Positions 10,301 through 17,413 of a stretch of DNA of 64,000 nt are shown one piece after another (the stretch's first letter is position 1; each line of letters starts with the position of its first letter). A program made the position numbers and the translations under genes. The stretch is taken from NCBI GenBank assembly GCA_016699815.1, contig CP065012.1, positions 372,001 to 436,000 on the forward strand, given 5' to 3'. The notes beneath the pieces are model-generated. The model had not been told where the DNA came from, ran no database searches, and saw only the letters and a program-made list of their open reading frames with translations. Source of the DNA: Chitinophagaceae bacterium. GTDB taxonomy: Bacteria > Bacteroidota > Bacteroidia > Chitinophagales > Chitinophagaceae.

Positions 10301-10730
10301 AATTGCCTATTACCGGAGCATATTTTTGAAATTTAATATCAATATCAAAACCTGCAAAGCCATTGTTATTACCACTGCCATATAAATATGCGCCCGATGA
10401 GTTTACTGCCGAAACCCAGGAACCGCCTACACCCACACCCGTCATAAATGCCGGTGCAAAAGTTATCCATCCATCGGTATCCAGGCCTACTATTGTACCT
10501 GTAGGATAAGTAGTACCATTATAAAAAAAAGGAAAAGGCAGGGTTAATACCATGGTATTTTTATCATCCCACCCGGTATCAAAAATTGCAGCAGGAGTTG
10601 TGCCGGGTACTGCAATAAGAGGATTATAAGAAAGTAAGGTATCAATAAATTGATAGGAAGTTGCCACCTGCGAAAAACCCATACGCAATGAAGCACAAAA
10701 TATTATAGTAATGAATAAACGTATCCTCAT
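4362..10730 (-). CDS. Giant secreted T9SS cargo protein with type A sorting domain
   Basis: A 2122-residue protein with an N-terminal signal peptide (hydrophobic core ending at GFSQ) and a C-terminal beta-rich sorting tail. The tail begins at VIPNPVTGKLLKVYF, then KLLASNGQEV and KLPANTAFGAYKLIV, and is typical of type A cargo for the type IX secretion system. In between are two copies of a beta-sandwich around FPFFYNGTTYP and FTFYGQSYSQFYISSNGYI, several Ig/PKD-like segments with Cys-Gly-Thr patterns, and a fibronectin-like stretch before the tail. No catalytic motif was recognised. It is probably a cell-surface or released adhesin or structural protein. It is convergent with panB, with 41 bases between the stops. 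Confidence 0.85.
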   Translation of the reverse strand: MRIRLFITIIFCASLRMGFSQVATSYQFIDTLLSYNPLIAVPGTTPAAIFDTGWDDKNTMVLTLPFPFFYNGTTYPTGTIVGLDTDGWITFAPAFMTGVGVGGSWVSAVNSSGAYLYGSGNNNGFAGFDIDIKFQKYAPVIGNLTNASRYVTGITGTEWDSLKIGTRLVGNGIPNGTVIRSISVATNTFEMSTAATATIANASIIPCTGLYSGVRGSAPNREFVIQWVSAKKYKYATFPDSEEDINFQMILTESNGDISQQSLIVSYGRMYTSSTLNNVFAQVGLRGANNTDFNARKSTASTVPPDNWDITVPATGNHDGVHYKRNLIPQVGLQFIWKPKCITLASPSVINGPSPACRGTSQVYSIDSIPGASFYQWSYSGTNVTYSAVTTTYSNTLTFAVNATGGILTVRPGNACGLGIIRTKTITVPALIPPSIGYPGTSIYCKSDVPKNPVIMSPGGGTFSSFPPGLNINFTTGRVTPATSLEGVYSVVYAVATGGCEAQDTTTVTIKDIVYARAYGTPASSCNAANVQLNAFTNAVYDVMQTTYALNSPVASPPAVNVWSTQTDDALSGPITIPFAFTFYGQSYSQFYISSNGYIQFGATPFSSNTPQLIPDASAANNIIALAWANLVVDPFTNSVSRVRYFELGTSPNRRMVIEFNNLRFLGGDGSQNVTGQIKLFEFDRHIEIHIKSINDNGLGVLKTMGIENSNGSVANAVPNRNIGTWNEFTPVAWSFVPSTVTYAWSPSFNLNSPVIANPVVSGLSASTNYAVLITDVSTGCTGTASVPVSVLTAASPTTTGNSRCGPGTVVLTANGGALPVTWYDAAVNGNVLGMGGSFTTPAIPVTTNFYATTENLVTGKVELGNGSLIATSYEGVFHHARGGVQLQYLIRASELRTAGLRAGSISNVAIKIPILDTQVYNGFTIAIASTALSNMDSGLYKGIFTTIYNPVNYTPAQGLNTFTFSVPYNWNGNSNFILKICWSNNNAGGIGNYAVADPTDYASGAYRFTDSVLTAVVCADTLTSGLLFKRPQFTFGGRIIGCRSNAAAVQALINPRPDTFSIDPPDSIYVCGTPRELKIIGGKYVTGAKQVLLSENFETFPSPLFAISGGSVSATSSNYAIPGSTRSVRVGYLGNSPTQLTSTTNSYQLSSNLNLSAYGSAQLSFSHICALEDSNAAFDAGFIQYSSDGGTTWQTLPATGYKGEGKLMNFVNGFPANGVVFSTKSYSDWKNQFTSVVSTPGIGPIVPLWKNELIDIPFNALTNQFRLRFIITCDVSNAYYGWLIDDLKITGYNATQAPTVWSPTTGLFNDAAGTINYTGTNSTSVYTLPLVNTSYIATGTGPTGCTIKDTVVVQPKPFNSWLGFNIDWNDPINWCPALPTSISDIVIPNGVTYYPYIYDSLPVARNIIIESNAFITIDTLARLRVYGSLQNSGTLNNRGNLTLCSIGMTQTYPGPASTIPFMDILEIATTGTGKVLLDKNTYVNTELKPTSGHMDLGNFNFTISSTDTLTARVSKLASATSGFDYSGTGRFFVERYIKQGRKWRLLAAPVTPELSVNHSWQEGATSQAQNPVPGYGIQINGHLSPLSPYFDAFSPGGPSVKVWNTITQSYRGIDSTTIPVANDSGYMVFVRGDRLSLSSNALVSNTTLRTKGKLITGNKTLNFTGMLAGQFICAANPYASAIELRSITRTNVSPMFYVWDPFLSNPVNGGQYGLGAFQLLTFNSGTGDYEIFPGTGSYGAANSVCNNLESGSAFFVKAENNGNSTLLFTENGKAAGSNAVFRMGGNNMQRFMMLLEKKHTDSSYFTLDGSMLHFGELYSNNVDAEDANKLRNTGENISIAKGNIELMLERHALVNSEDTIFLNIRNMKVAKYRIKFITEDLQLYGLSAYLIDNFLNTSTLLSTQGEDLYDFSITNNESAAVNRFMIVFKQQIALPVTFINVDAVRTNEKTVLVHWDVANQQNIVRYEVLRSLDGENFTEKGMINNIQNSQVNYLRFQRADNNAPAQTLYYRIKAIETSGRTILSNIVKLAEVKQKSSIAVIPNPVTGKLLKVYFKNQPKGNYSLKLLASNGQEVIAGKIFTITSNNEVHKIKLPANTAFGAYKLIVNHPHQGTITLDLIVE

Positions 10731-10914
10731 TAATCAGTTTAAAAAGCTGAATTTTTCATTTTGAAAAATAATAAAACTAAGGTCGGGATATACGTTTATC
10801 ACAGGTAGTAAACCTCAATAATACGAAAAAAAAATGATATTTAAAAGTAGATTTTTTTTTGTACAAATCAATTTGTTACATATTAATTAAATGCAATAAT
10901 TATGATTTAAATCA

Positions 10915-11574
10915 TTATATTAACAAGCCCTGCAAATTACTGTTGTTATAATCGTCTATACAAAACAATACATTTTCAAAATGTTCAAATTCTTCTTTGC
11001 AGTGATAGGTGGTAATTGCAACAGATTTCATACCTGCATTATTTGCTGCTTCTACCCCCTTTGGTGAGTCTTCAAAAACGATACAATTTTCATTTTTTAT
11101 TTTCAACAATTCTGCACATTTCAAAAACACATCTGGGTTGGGCTTACTTACGGCTACATCATTTGCAGTAACAATGGCCTTAAAATATTTACGAAGTTTT
11201 AGGTTATCCAAAACAAAATTTACATTAAAAGGTATTGCCGCAGTGCCAATAGCCATTGGGAATTTTTTGATAAAAGCCTGATCAAAAAAATTGCCGAGCC
11301 CTTTGATTAATTTAAGGTGCGGAAAATAATTGGCCTGGTATATTTGTTCTTTTTCCATGGACAAAGCCTGCATTTCTGCAAGGGTAAATTTATTTTTTCC
11401 AAAAACCCTTATGAGTAACTCTTCATTTTTACCATACATCTGCTCCCTTGTTTGTGCACGGGAAATTCTTGCCCCAAGTTTTTCGGTAAGTATTTTATGC
11501 CAGGCTTCCTCATGGTAAATCATATCGTTAATCATGGTGCCGTTCATATCAAAAATAAAAGCCTTTTCTTCCAT
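10915..11574 (-). CDS. HAD-superfamily phosphatase, beta-phosphoglucomutase-like
   Basis: A 219-residue HAD hydrolase of subfamily I with a helical cap. Seen: motif I FDMNGTMI, motif II at TAAIPFN, motif III lysine at SKPNPDVF, and motif IV VFEDSPKGVEAANNAG. Motif I reads DxN rather than DxD, so the second aspartate, the usual acid-base residue, is Asn. I chose the ATG at 11574 (MEEKAFIFD), because the open frame upstream to 11628 adds residues that do not resemble the family. The substrate is unknown; a sugar phosphate is the family-level guess. It lies alone between two secreted-protein genes on the same strand. Confidence 0.8.
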   Translation of the reverse strand: MEEKAFIFDMNGTMINDMIYHEEAWHKILTEKLGARISRAQTREQMYGKNEELLIRVFGKNKFTLAEMQALSMEKEQIYQANYFPHLKLIKGLGNFFDQAFIKKFPMAIGTAAIPFNVNFVLDNLKLRKYFKAIVTANDVAVSKPNPDVFLKCAELLKIKNENCIVFEDSPKGVEAANNAGMKSVAITTYHCKEEFEHFENVLFCIDDYNNSNLQGLLI

Positions 11575-11651
11575 AATTTTTTGTTTAAGGTTACAAATAT
11601 CGGCAAATAGCGGCAAGTGATTGATCAACTTTTTTTACCATTGAGCTCCAT

Positions 11652-11684
11652 AAAAAAAGCAACCGTTTAAAACCGGTTGCTTTT
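11652..11684 (-). terminator. Rho-independent terminator
   Basis: An 11-bp perfect stem AAAAGCAACCG/CGGTTGCTTTT (11655-11665 and 11674-11684) with an 8-base loop. It is followed on the minus strand by a run of T (A at 11652-11658 on the plus strand). It lies 20 bases after the stop of the DUF4139 gene and terminates it. Confidence 0.85.
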
Positions 11685-11704
11685 ACATAAACTAAAGATT
11701 TTAT

Positions 11705-13516
11705 TTAAAGGTTTACCCTTTTGCCTTTGGGGAATTTAACACTGTACCCAATTCTTTTCTTTTCACTTTGGCCTGAAGCAATGGATAATTTCCAGGTAAC
11801 CACAGCAGTTTCTTTGTTGATATCTCCCCCACTGCTTTCAGTTTGCTGCACTTCAATATCTTTATTGGTACTAATGGGAAACTGATCTTTCAATATGAGT
11901 TGTATGGTTTCTTTTTTGTTGTTCTTCACCGAAATTTCATACAACATTGTTTGTACTTTATTGGTGCCAATAAATTTAACACTGCTAAAGTCAACCAGTT
12001 TTTCTTTTTTTATAACCACACGTTTATCTACTCCCAGTGTGAGGTTTAGCGTATCGCTTGTGCTCGAGGGGTCAATAAAAGATTTGCCAATATAGGTTCC
12101 TTCAAAAATAATATTTGCTTCGCCTGGCAGCAGGTTTAAAGTTTGCCAGTTGGCAACCTCTGCCAATAGAAATGCATCTCTTGAGAGCTTTGGCACAGCA
12201 TAATATTTATAAGATGCCGGTACTTCCATTTCTTTAAGGCTGGCAATTTGTTCTTTACCATTTGTAGGCACATCAAAGGGTATATCAATATCGTAGCTTA
12301 AATCCAGTTCCGATTCTGAAACAGTGATAAAATCTTCAAGCCCTTCTTTTAATGTAACTACCACTGCACCATTTGTAGCCACAGAACCGTAAATGGCAGT
12401 AGCATTTTCTCTCTTTAACACTTCTGTACTTTTTATAGCCTGTGGTGAAATTTTTGAAAAATCTTCTTTGCTTACAAAGCTCCCGTTTACAATATACAGC
12501 GGTTCGCTCGAACCAGAAACTGATGAAACGCCCCTAACTTTTACTGCACTGGTTACCACCACTTCGCTCAGGCTTTTTGTATCATCTGCATAAAAACTTT
12601 GAATGGAATTTTGCTTTTTTAAATTCATGTTCATGGTATGAATAGGATCTATAAAACCCAGGAACCAGGTATTTAAAACAGGCGCATTACCAAAAGCAGA
12701 AGGAGCAGCTGTGGATATAGACATTTTTACTTTTTCCCAGTCAATACCGGTGGTTTGAGAAATTTTAGCTTTATAAATAAATTTTAGCGGGCTTTTAATA
12801 TTCTCGGCCTTAATATCGTAATAAGGAACCCAATAAGCATTTTGTGTAACGTAAGATATTTTAAAACCAAAATTGCCCGGCATAGCTGCAAATAGCTGTA
12901 AAATAAGCCTGCCACCCGATTTAGTATTTTTCTTTTGCTCTTCCTGTATTTGCGAATTTATCTTATTAAGATTAAGTTGTAGTTTTATTTTCTTCTCATT
13001 ATACAGCAATAGTTTATTTTGTAATTCTACAGATTTGACTTCATAAAATTTTACCAGCCTATCAAGTTCTGCCACCGAAAGATTGACATTGGCACCTTTT
13101 ATTTCTTTATTGTTGCTTAAAATGCCCAATAAATCGTTTGTGGTTAAAATGAACACATTATTGCGGGCAATTTCTTTTGAAATAGATTCTGCAGAATCTT
13201 TTAATTTTTTTACTACCGGGCTCATTGCTTCTTCCCCCAAATAATTATTGCTGAATTCCACGCCCAAAATAGTTACTGCCGAAGGGCAGTTTACCTGTAT
13301 GCTATTTACGTTTAAATAACTGCTCAAGCCTTCTATAAGCAACTCATTACTGCCGGTTTTTAAGCTGGCATTTGCCGAATGGTTCAATTCGGCTCCACTG
13401 CGAAATACTGTTACATTATTTAACACCGCATTGCTGGTAACTGGCCCTTCCAGTGGCCCGGCAAATGATAAATCCACAAGTACAATAAAAGTAAAAAGCA
13501 GAAATAATTTTTTCAT
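11705..13516 (-). CDS. DUF4139 (mucoidy-inhibitor-A-like) protein with inserted TonB-plug-like segment
   Basis: A 603-residue secreted protein with signal peptide MKKLFLLFTFIVLVDLSFAG. Seen in order: an N-terminal DUF4140-like domain (NNVTVFRSGAELNHSA), a coiled-coil region (about residues 150-200), and the DUF4139 beta domain (YVTQNAYWVPYYDIKAEN, then GEANIIFEGTYIGKSFI, and the C-terminal ETAVVTWKLSIASG). Residues about 314-392 are foreign to that family. SLSEVVVTS followed by PLYIVNGSF, IKSTEVLKRENATAIYG and NGAVVVTLKEG read like the TonB box and plug of a SusC-type receptor. The function is unknown; DUF4139 proteins are envelope proteins of unclear role. A strong terminator follows. Confidence 0.8.
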   Translation of the reverse strand: MKKLFLLFTFIVLVDLSFAGPLEGPVTSNAVLNNVTVFRSGAELNHSANASLKTGSNELLIEGLSSYLNVNSIQVNCPSAVTILGVEFSNNYLGEEAMSPVVKKLKDSAESISKEIARNNVFILTTNDLLGILSNNKEIKGANVNLSVAELDRLVKFYEVKSVELQNKLLLYNEKKIKLQLNLNKINSQIQEEQKKNTKSGGRLILQLFAAMPGNFGFKISYVTQNAYWVPYYDIKAENIKSPLKFIYKAKISQTTGIDWEKVKMSISTAAPSAFGNAPVLNTWFLGFIDPIHTMNMNLKKQNSIQSFYADDTKSLSEVVVTSAVKVRGVSSVSGSSEPLYIVNGSFVSKEDFSKISPQAIKSTEVLKRENATAIYGSVATNGAVVVTLKEGLEDFITVSESELDLSYDIDIPFDVPTNGKEQIASLKEMEVPASYKYYAVPKLSRDAFLLAEVANWQTLNLLPGEANIIFEGTYIGKSFIDPSSTSDTLNLTLGVDKRVVIKKEKLVDFSSVKFIGTNKVQTMLYEISVKNNKKETIQLILKDQFPISTNKDIEVQQTESSGGDINKETAVVTWKLSIASGQSEKKRIGYSVKFPKGKRVNL

Positions 13517-13734
13517 AATATAATTTTAACAATTAAAAAAAGGAAGCAAGTCTCCCTGGTTTCGTATTCATTGTTGAATGGATGATATAATTACAGCTAT
13601 TACATAAATTCAGGAATTTTTATTTAAGCATTCAGGCAATAAGGAACAGGCTATCCGAAAATGCAATAAATCCCGTATTACTAATTTCATTGTAATAGTT
13701 AAGCCTAAAAAAACTGTTGAGAAAAGGAAAAGCC

Positions 13735-13742
13735 TAAATTTG
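13735..13742 (+). promoter_or_regulatory. Candidate -7 box for the aminotransferase gene
   Basis: TAAATTTG matches the Bacteroidota -7 consensus TAnnTTTG. The box ends only four bases before the ATG at 13747, so the transcript would have almost no leader. A TTG lies 15 bases upstream, shorter than the usual spacing of about 19-20, so this is a candidate only. Confidence 0.35.
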
Positions 13743-13746
13743 CTGC

Positions 13747-14940
13747 ATGTTAGAAATAAGCCAGCGTGGGCATGAAATGCCTGCATCACCCATTCGCAAG
13801 CTTGTGCCTTTTGCAGAAGCGGCAAAGAAAAAAGGTATCCATGTTTATCATTTAAACATTGGCCAGCCCGATATTGAAACCCCAAAAGCTTGCCTGGATG
13901 CTGTAAAAAACAGCCAATTTACCGTTTTGGAATACAGCCATAGCGCCGGCAACGAAAGCTACCGTAAAAAACTGGTTTCTTATTATGCAAAAAATAATAT
14001 TGAGGTAACGCATAACGATATTATTATTACCACTGGCGGTAGTGAAGCCATACTTTTTGGATGTATGGCCTGCCTGGATGCCGGTGACGAAATAATTATT
14101 CCCGAGCCTTTTTATGCCAATTATAACGGCTTTGCCATACAGGCCGATGTAAAAGTAGTACCTATAAAAAGCAGTATTGAAAATGGGTTTGCCTTGCCGC
14201 CCATTGAGGAATTTGAAAAGGCCATTACGCCAAAAACCAAGGCCATTGTAGTATGCAATCCCAATAACCCTACCGGTTATTTGTACAGCGCTGCCGAAAT
14301 GGAAACGCTCAAAGAAATTGTAATTAAATACGACCTGTATTTATTTGCCGACGAGGCTTACCGGGAATTTTGTTACGAAGGCACACATACCAGCGCCATG
14401 CATTTAAAAGGTGCAGAGCAGCATGTAATTTTAATGGATACCATAAGTAAAAGATACAGCGCCTGCGGCGGAAGAATAGGGGCATTAATTACAAAAAACA
14501 AAGAAGTTTTAAATGCGGCCATGAAATTTGCACAGGCAAGGTTGAGCCCTCCTTCATTTGCTCAAATTTTGGGCGAAGCAGCAGTTGACCTGCCCGATAA
14601 TTATTTTGAAAGTACCAAAGCAGAATACTTACGCAGGAGAGAGGTAATTGTAAGCAGGTTAAGTGCTATGGATGCTGTGTTTTGCCCCAGGCCCGGCGGT
14701 GCTTTTTATGCTATGGCAAGGCTGCCCATAGATGATTGCGATTTATTTTGCCAATGGCTTTTGGAAAGTTTTAGCCACAACGGCGCTACAGTAATGCTGG
14801 CGCCCGCCACCGGCTTTTACAGCACTGAAGGTTTAGGCAAAAACGAAGTGCGGCTTGCTTATGTATTAAATGTTGAAGCCATTAACCTGGCTATGGATTG
14901 TCTGGAGCAAGCATTAAAATCCTATCCCGGCCGTAAGTAG
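13747..14940 (+). CDS. PLP-dependent aminotransferase, class I/II (aspartate aminotransferase-like)
   Basis: Predicted cytosolic fold-type I aminotransferase of 397 residues. Seen: the N-terminal HLNIGQPDIETP; the cofactor-binding glycine-rich TTGGSEAILFG; CNPNNPTGYLYS; the aspartate that binds the pyridine ring in FADEAYREF; the Schiff-base lysine in SKRYSACGGRIG; and a substrate-binding arginine in NEVRLAYVLN. The closest picture is an aspartate/alanine-type enzyme; the exact amino donor cannot be fixed. The start at 13747 matches relatives, whose first residues also run into MPASPIRKLVPFA. It diverges from the DUF4139 gene; the 230 bases between them hold no other gene. Confidence 0.9.
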   Translation: MLEISQRGHEMPASPIRKLVPFAEAAKKKGIHVYHLNIGQPDIETPKACLDAVKNSQFTVLEYSHSAGNESYRKKLVSYYAKNNIEVTHNDIIITTGGSEAILFGCMACLDAGDEIIIPEPFYANYNGFAIQADVKVVPIKSSIENGFALPPIEEFEKAITPKTKAIVVCNPNNPTGYLYSAAEMETLKEIVIKYDLYLFADEAYREFCYEGTHTSAMHLKGAEQHVILMDTISKRYSACGGRIGALITKNKEVLNAAMKFAQARLSPPSFAQILGEAAVDLPDNYFESTKAEYLRRREVIVSRLSAMDAVFCPRPGGAFYAMARLPIDDCDLFCQWLLESFSHNGATVMLAPATGFYSTEGLGKNEVRLAYVLNVEAINLAMDCLEQALKSYPGRK

Positions 14941-14970
14941 CGGTACCAATTCTATTAATAAGCATTATCT

Positions 14971-14978
14971 TATCTTTG
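14971..14978 (+). promoter_or_regulatory. Candidate -7 box for sucD
   Basis: TATCTTTG matches TAnnTTTG and lies 30 bases before the sucD ATG, leaving a leader of about 24 bases. No clear TTTG was found at -33, so confidence is moderate. Confidence 0.45.
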
Positions 14979-15008
14979 CGCAAATTTTAAAAAAACAGAA
15001 AGGTTCAT

Positions 15009-15881
15009 ATGGCAGTTTTAGTAAATAAAAACAGTAAAATAATTGTTCAGGGGTTTACCGGCACCGAAGGCACATTTCATGCTACGCAAATGCTTGAGTA
15101 TGGTACAAATGTAGTGGGTGGTGTTACACCTGGCAAAGGTGGCACAACTCATTTAGATAAACCTGTGTTCAATACCGTTACCGATGCCGTAAAAAGTACC
15201 GGCGCAGATGTAAGCATCATTTTTGTACCACCAGCCTTTGCAGCAGATGCAATACTGGAAGCAGCCGAAGCCGGCATTGCATTGGTGGTTTGTATTACCG
15301 AAGGCATTCCTGTACAAGATATGGTGAAGGTGAAAAATTATTTACAAAACAGCAATACAAGGCTTATTGGGCCAAACTGCCCCGGAATAATTACAGCCGA
15401 TGAATGTAAAGTGGGCATTATGCCAGGTTTTATTTTTAAAAAAGGTAAAATAGGAATTGTTTCTAAAAGCGGAACGCTTACTTACGAAGCGGCAGATCAG
15501 GTGGCTAAGGTAGGCTTAGGTATTTCAACTGCAATTGGTATTGGAGGCGACCCTATAATTGGAACCACTACACAGCAAGCTGTAGAATTATTTATGAACG
15601 ATCCTGAAACAGATGCCATAGTAATGATTGGAGAAATTGGCGGCGGAATGGAAGCCGAAGCGGCACATTATATTAAAAGTACGGGAAATAAAAAACCGGT
15701 TGTAGGTTTTATTGCAGGGCAAACCGCACCTCCGGGCCGCAGGATGGGCCATGCAGGCGCTATTGTAGGCGGAGCAGATGATACCGCAGCAGCAAAAATG
15801 AAAATTATGGCCGAATGTGGTATCCATGTTGCAGCCAGCCCTGCAGACATTGGCAAAACAATGGCTGAAGTAATTCGCTAA
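15009..15881 (+). CDS. sucD: Succinate-CoA ligase (ADP/GDP-forming) subunit alpha
   Basis: TCA-cycle enzyme: converts succinyl-CoA to succinate with substrate-level phosphorylation, in complex with SucC (not in this window). At 290 residues it is the standard alpha-subunit length. Seen: the Rossmann CoA-binding start VQGFTGTEGTFHATQM, GGVTPGKGGTTH, LIGPNCPGIITADECKVGIM, SKSGTLTYEA, IGEIGGGMEAEAA, and the phosphohistidine loop GRRMGHAGAIVGG. A terminator follows the stop, so sucD is likely transcribed alone. Confidence 0.97.
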   Translation: MAVLVNKNSKIIVQGFTGTEGTFHATQMLEYGTNVVGGVTPGKGGTTHLDKPVFNTVTDAVKSTGADVSIIFVPPAFAADAILEAAEAGIALVVCITEGIPVQDMVKVKNYLQNSNTRLIGPNCPGIITADECKVGIMPGFIFKKGKIGIVSKSGTLTYEAADQVAKVGLGISTAIGIGGDPIIGTTTQQAVELFMNDPETDAIVMIGEIGGGMEAEAAHYIKSTGNKKPVVGFIAGQTAPPGRRMGHAGAIVGGADDTAAAKMKIMAECGIHVAASPADIGKTMAEVIR

Positions 15882-15907
15882 AACATTTTTTACATTTTTA
15901 ATATTTG

Positions 15908-15935
15908 TCCGGTTGATGTTCAGCCGGATTTTTTT
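15908..15935 (+). terminator. Rho-independent terminator of sucD
   Basis: Stem TCCGGTTGA/TCAGCCGGA (one G-U pair) with a TGT loop, followed by seven T. It lies 27 bases after the sucD stop. Confidence 0.85.
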
Positions 15936-16028
15936 ATTACTAATGAAATATTGTTACGGCAAAAATCTTTATACACAGTGTTTATAATATTTTACACAAT
16001 GGCTTTTAAAAGCAATTAACTTGCGCCT

Positions 16029-16838
16029 ATGCAACAATATCTTTCTTTACTTGACCATATTTTAAAACACGGGACCGATAAAGAAGACCGTACTGGAACT
16101 GGAACTCGTAGTATTTTTGGCTATCAAATGCGCTTTGATTTAAATGTAGGCTTTCCCTTGGTTACTACAAAAAAAACACACCTTAAAAGTATTATTTACG
16201 AACTGCTTTGGTTTTTAAAAGGTGATACCAATACCGGTTGGCTTAAAGAAAATAATGTACGTATATGGGATGAGTGGGCAGATGAAAATGGAAACCTTGG
16301 CCCGGTTTACGGAAAGCAATGGCGCAGTTGGGAAGGTGCCAATGGAAAAGTTACCGACCAGGTACAAGAGTTGATACAACAACTTAAAACAAACCCTGAC
16401 AGCAGAAGGCTTATTATAAGCGCCTGGAATGTTGCCGACCTTCCCAAAATGCACTTAATGCCCTGCCATTGCCTGTTTCAATTTTATACAACTTTACAAA
16501 AAAATGGAAAAAGAAAATTGAGTTGCCAGCTTTACCAGCGCAGCGCAGATGTATTCCTTGGGGTTCCTTTTAATATAGCTTCTTATGCTTTGCTTACTTT
16601 AATGATTGCCCAGGTTTGTGAAATGGAGCCAGGTGAATTTATACACAGTTTTGGTGATGCACATTTATACAACAACCATTTTGAACAGGCTACATTGCAA
16701 CTTTCCAGAAAGCCCTTCCCTCTTCCCTCAATGAAAATAAATCCCTTAGTAAAAGATATTTTTGATTTTAAGTTTGAGGATTTTGAATTACAGGATTATA
16801 CCGCTCACCCTGCAATAAAGGCAAGTGTTGCTGTTTAG
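16029..16838 (+). CDS. thyA: Thymidylate synthase
   Basis: Makes dTMP from dUMP with methylene-THF. At 269 residues it is close to E. coli ThyA. Seen: the phosphate-binding arginine loop EDRTGTGTRSIFGYQMRF; the WDEWADENGNLGPVYGKQWR block; the double-arginine SRRLIISAWN; the catalytic cysteine in MPCHCLFQFY; and YQRSADVFLGVPFNIASYA with SFGDAHLYNNH. It follows sucD after a terminator and ends in its own hairpin. Dihydrofolate reductase, its usual partner, is not visible in the window. Confidence 0.97.
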   Translation: MQQYLSLLDHILKHGTDKEDRTGTGTRSIFGYQMRFDLNVGFPLVTTKKTHLKSIIYELLWFLKGDTNTGWLKENNVRIWDEWADENGNLGPVYGKQWRSWEGANGKVTDQVQELIQQLKTNPDSRRLIISAWNVADLPKMHLMPCHCLFQFYTTLQKNGKRKLSCQLYQRSADVFLGVPFNIASYALLTLMIAQVCEMEPGEFIHSFGDAHLYNNHFEQATLQLSRKPFPLPSMKINPLVKDIFDFKFEDFELQDYTAHPAIKASVAV

Positions 16839-16858
16839 ATTTTAAAAAAAACATTAAA

Positions 16859-16888
16859 AAACCTGCAAAAAGCAGGTTCGGTTTTTTA
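16859..16888 (+). terminator. Bidirectional Rho-independent terminator between thyA and the DsbD-like gene
   Basis: Stem AACCTGC/GCAGGTT with an AAAAA loop. A T run follows on the plus strand and A runs precede it, so it can work in both directions. It overlaps the stop codon of the convergent minus-strand gene. Confidence 0.75.
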
Positions 16889-17347
16889 TTTTCCTCCCAG
16901 TTTTATGGAAAAGGCAACATCTTTTGGCGGCAAACATTTCCTGTCGTTACAAACAATATAAGTTACCGTTCCTTTTGCTACTGTAGGTGCAGTAGTTTTC
17001 ATTTTCACCCTTTGGGTAAAAGTTACATTATTTTTGTAGAATTTCAATACGCCTTTCATAGTAGGGTCGTATTCTGCAATAAGTTTACCAGTTTCTTTTA
17101 CCTTATTCTCCAGTTTAAAAAGCGGGTTATTGGCAAATACAAAACTGGTAGGGTCAGATAGCGCTTCCCCGGCATTTTGAGAGTAAAGGTGCCAGCCGGG
17201 AGAAAGTGTTGCGGTAATTTGCAAATCGTAAACCTTATCGGCCACTTTTTTGGCGTTGTACGACCAGGTTACCGGGTTTTCAATTTGAGAAAAAGCAACA
17301 CTAATAAATCCTGTTGCTATTGCCAGCGATAGTAATATTTTTTTCAT
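16886..17347 (-). CDS. Periplasmic DsbD N-terminal-domain-like protein
   Basis: A 153-residue protein with a signal peptide (MKKILLSLAIATGFISVAFSQ). The rest matches the alpha domain of the thiol:disulfide transmembrane reductase DsbD: PGWHLYSQNAG near the middle and YIVCNDRKCLPPKDVAF at the end. That last motif supplies the cysteine pair. It lacks the membrane and thioredoxin parts of full DsbD, so it is a stand-alone periplasmic domain that probably passes electrons to or from another thiol protein. I chose the ATG at 17347, since nine extra upstream residues would spoil the signal peptide. Confidence 0.75.
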   Translation of the reverse strand: MKKILLSLAIATGFISVAFSQIENPVTWSYNAKKVADKVYDLQITATLSPGWHLYSQNAGEALSDPTSFVFANNPLFKLENKVKETGKLIAEYDPTMKGVLKFYKNNVTFTQRVKMKTTAPTVAKGTVTYIVCNDRKCLPPKDVAFSIKLGGK

Positions 17348-17413
17348 GGTTCTTTGATAAATTGAATGTTGCAAATTTAAATTTTATGGCTGAAGAAGGC
17401 TGTTAAATTGTTC

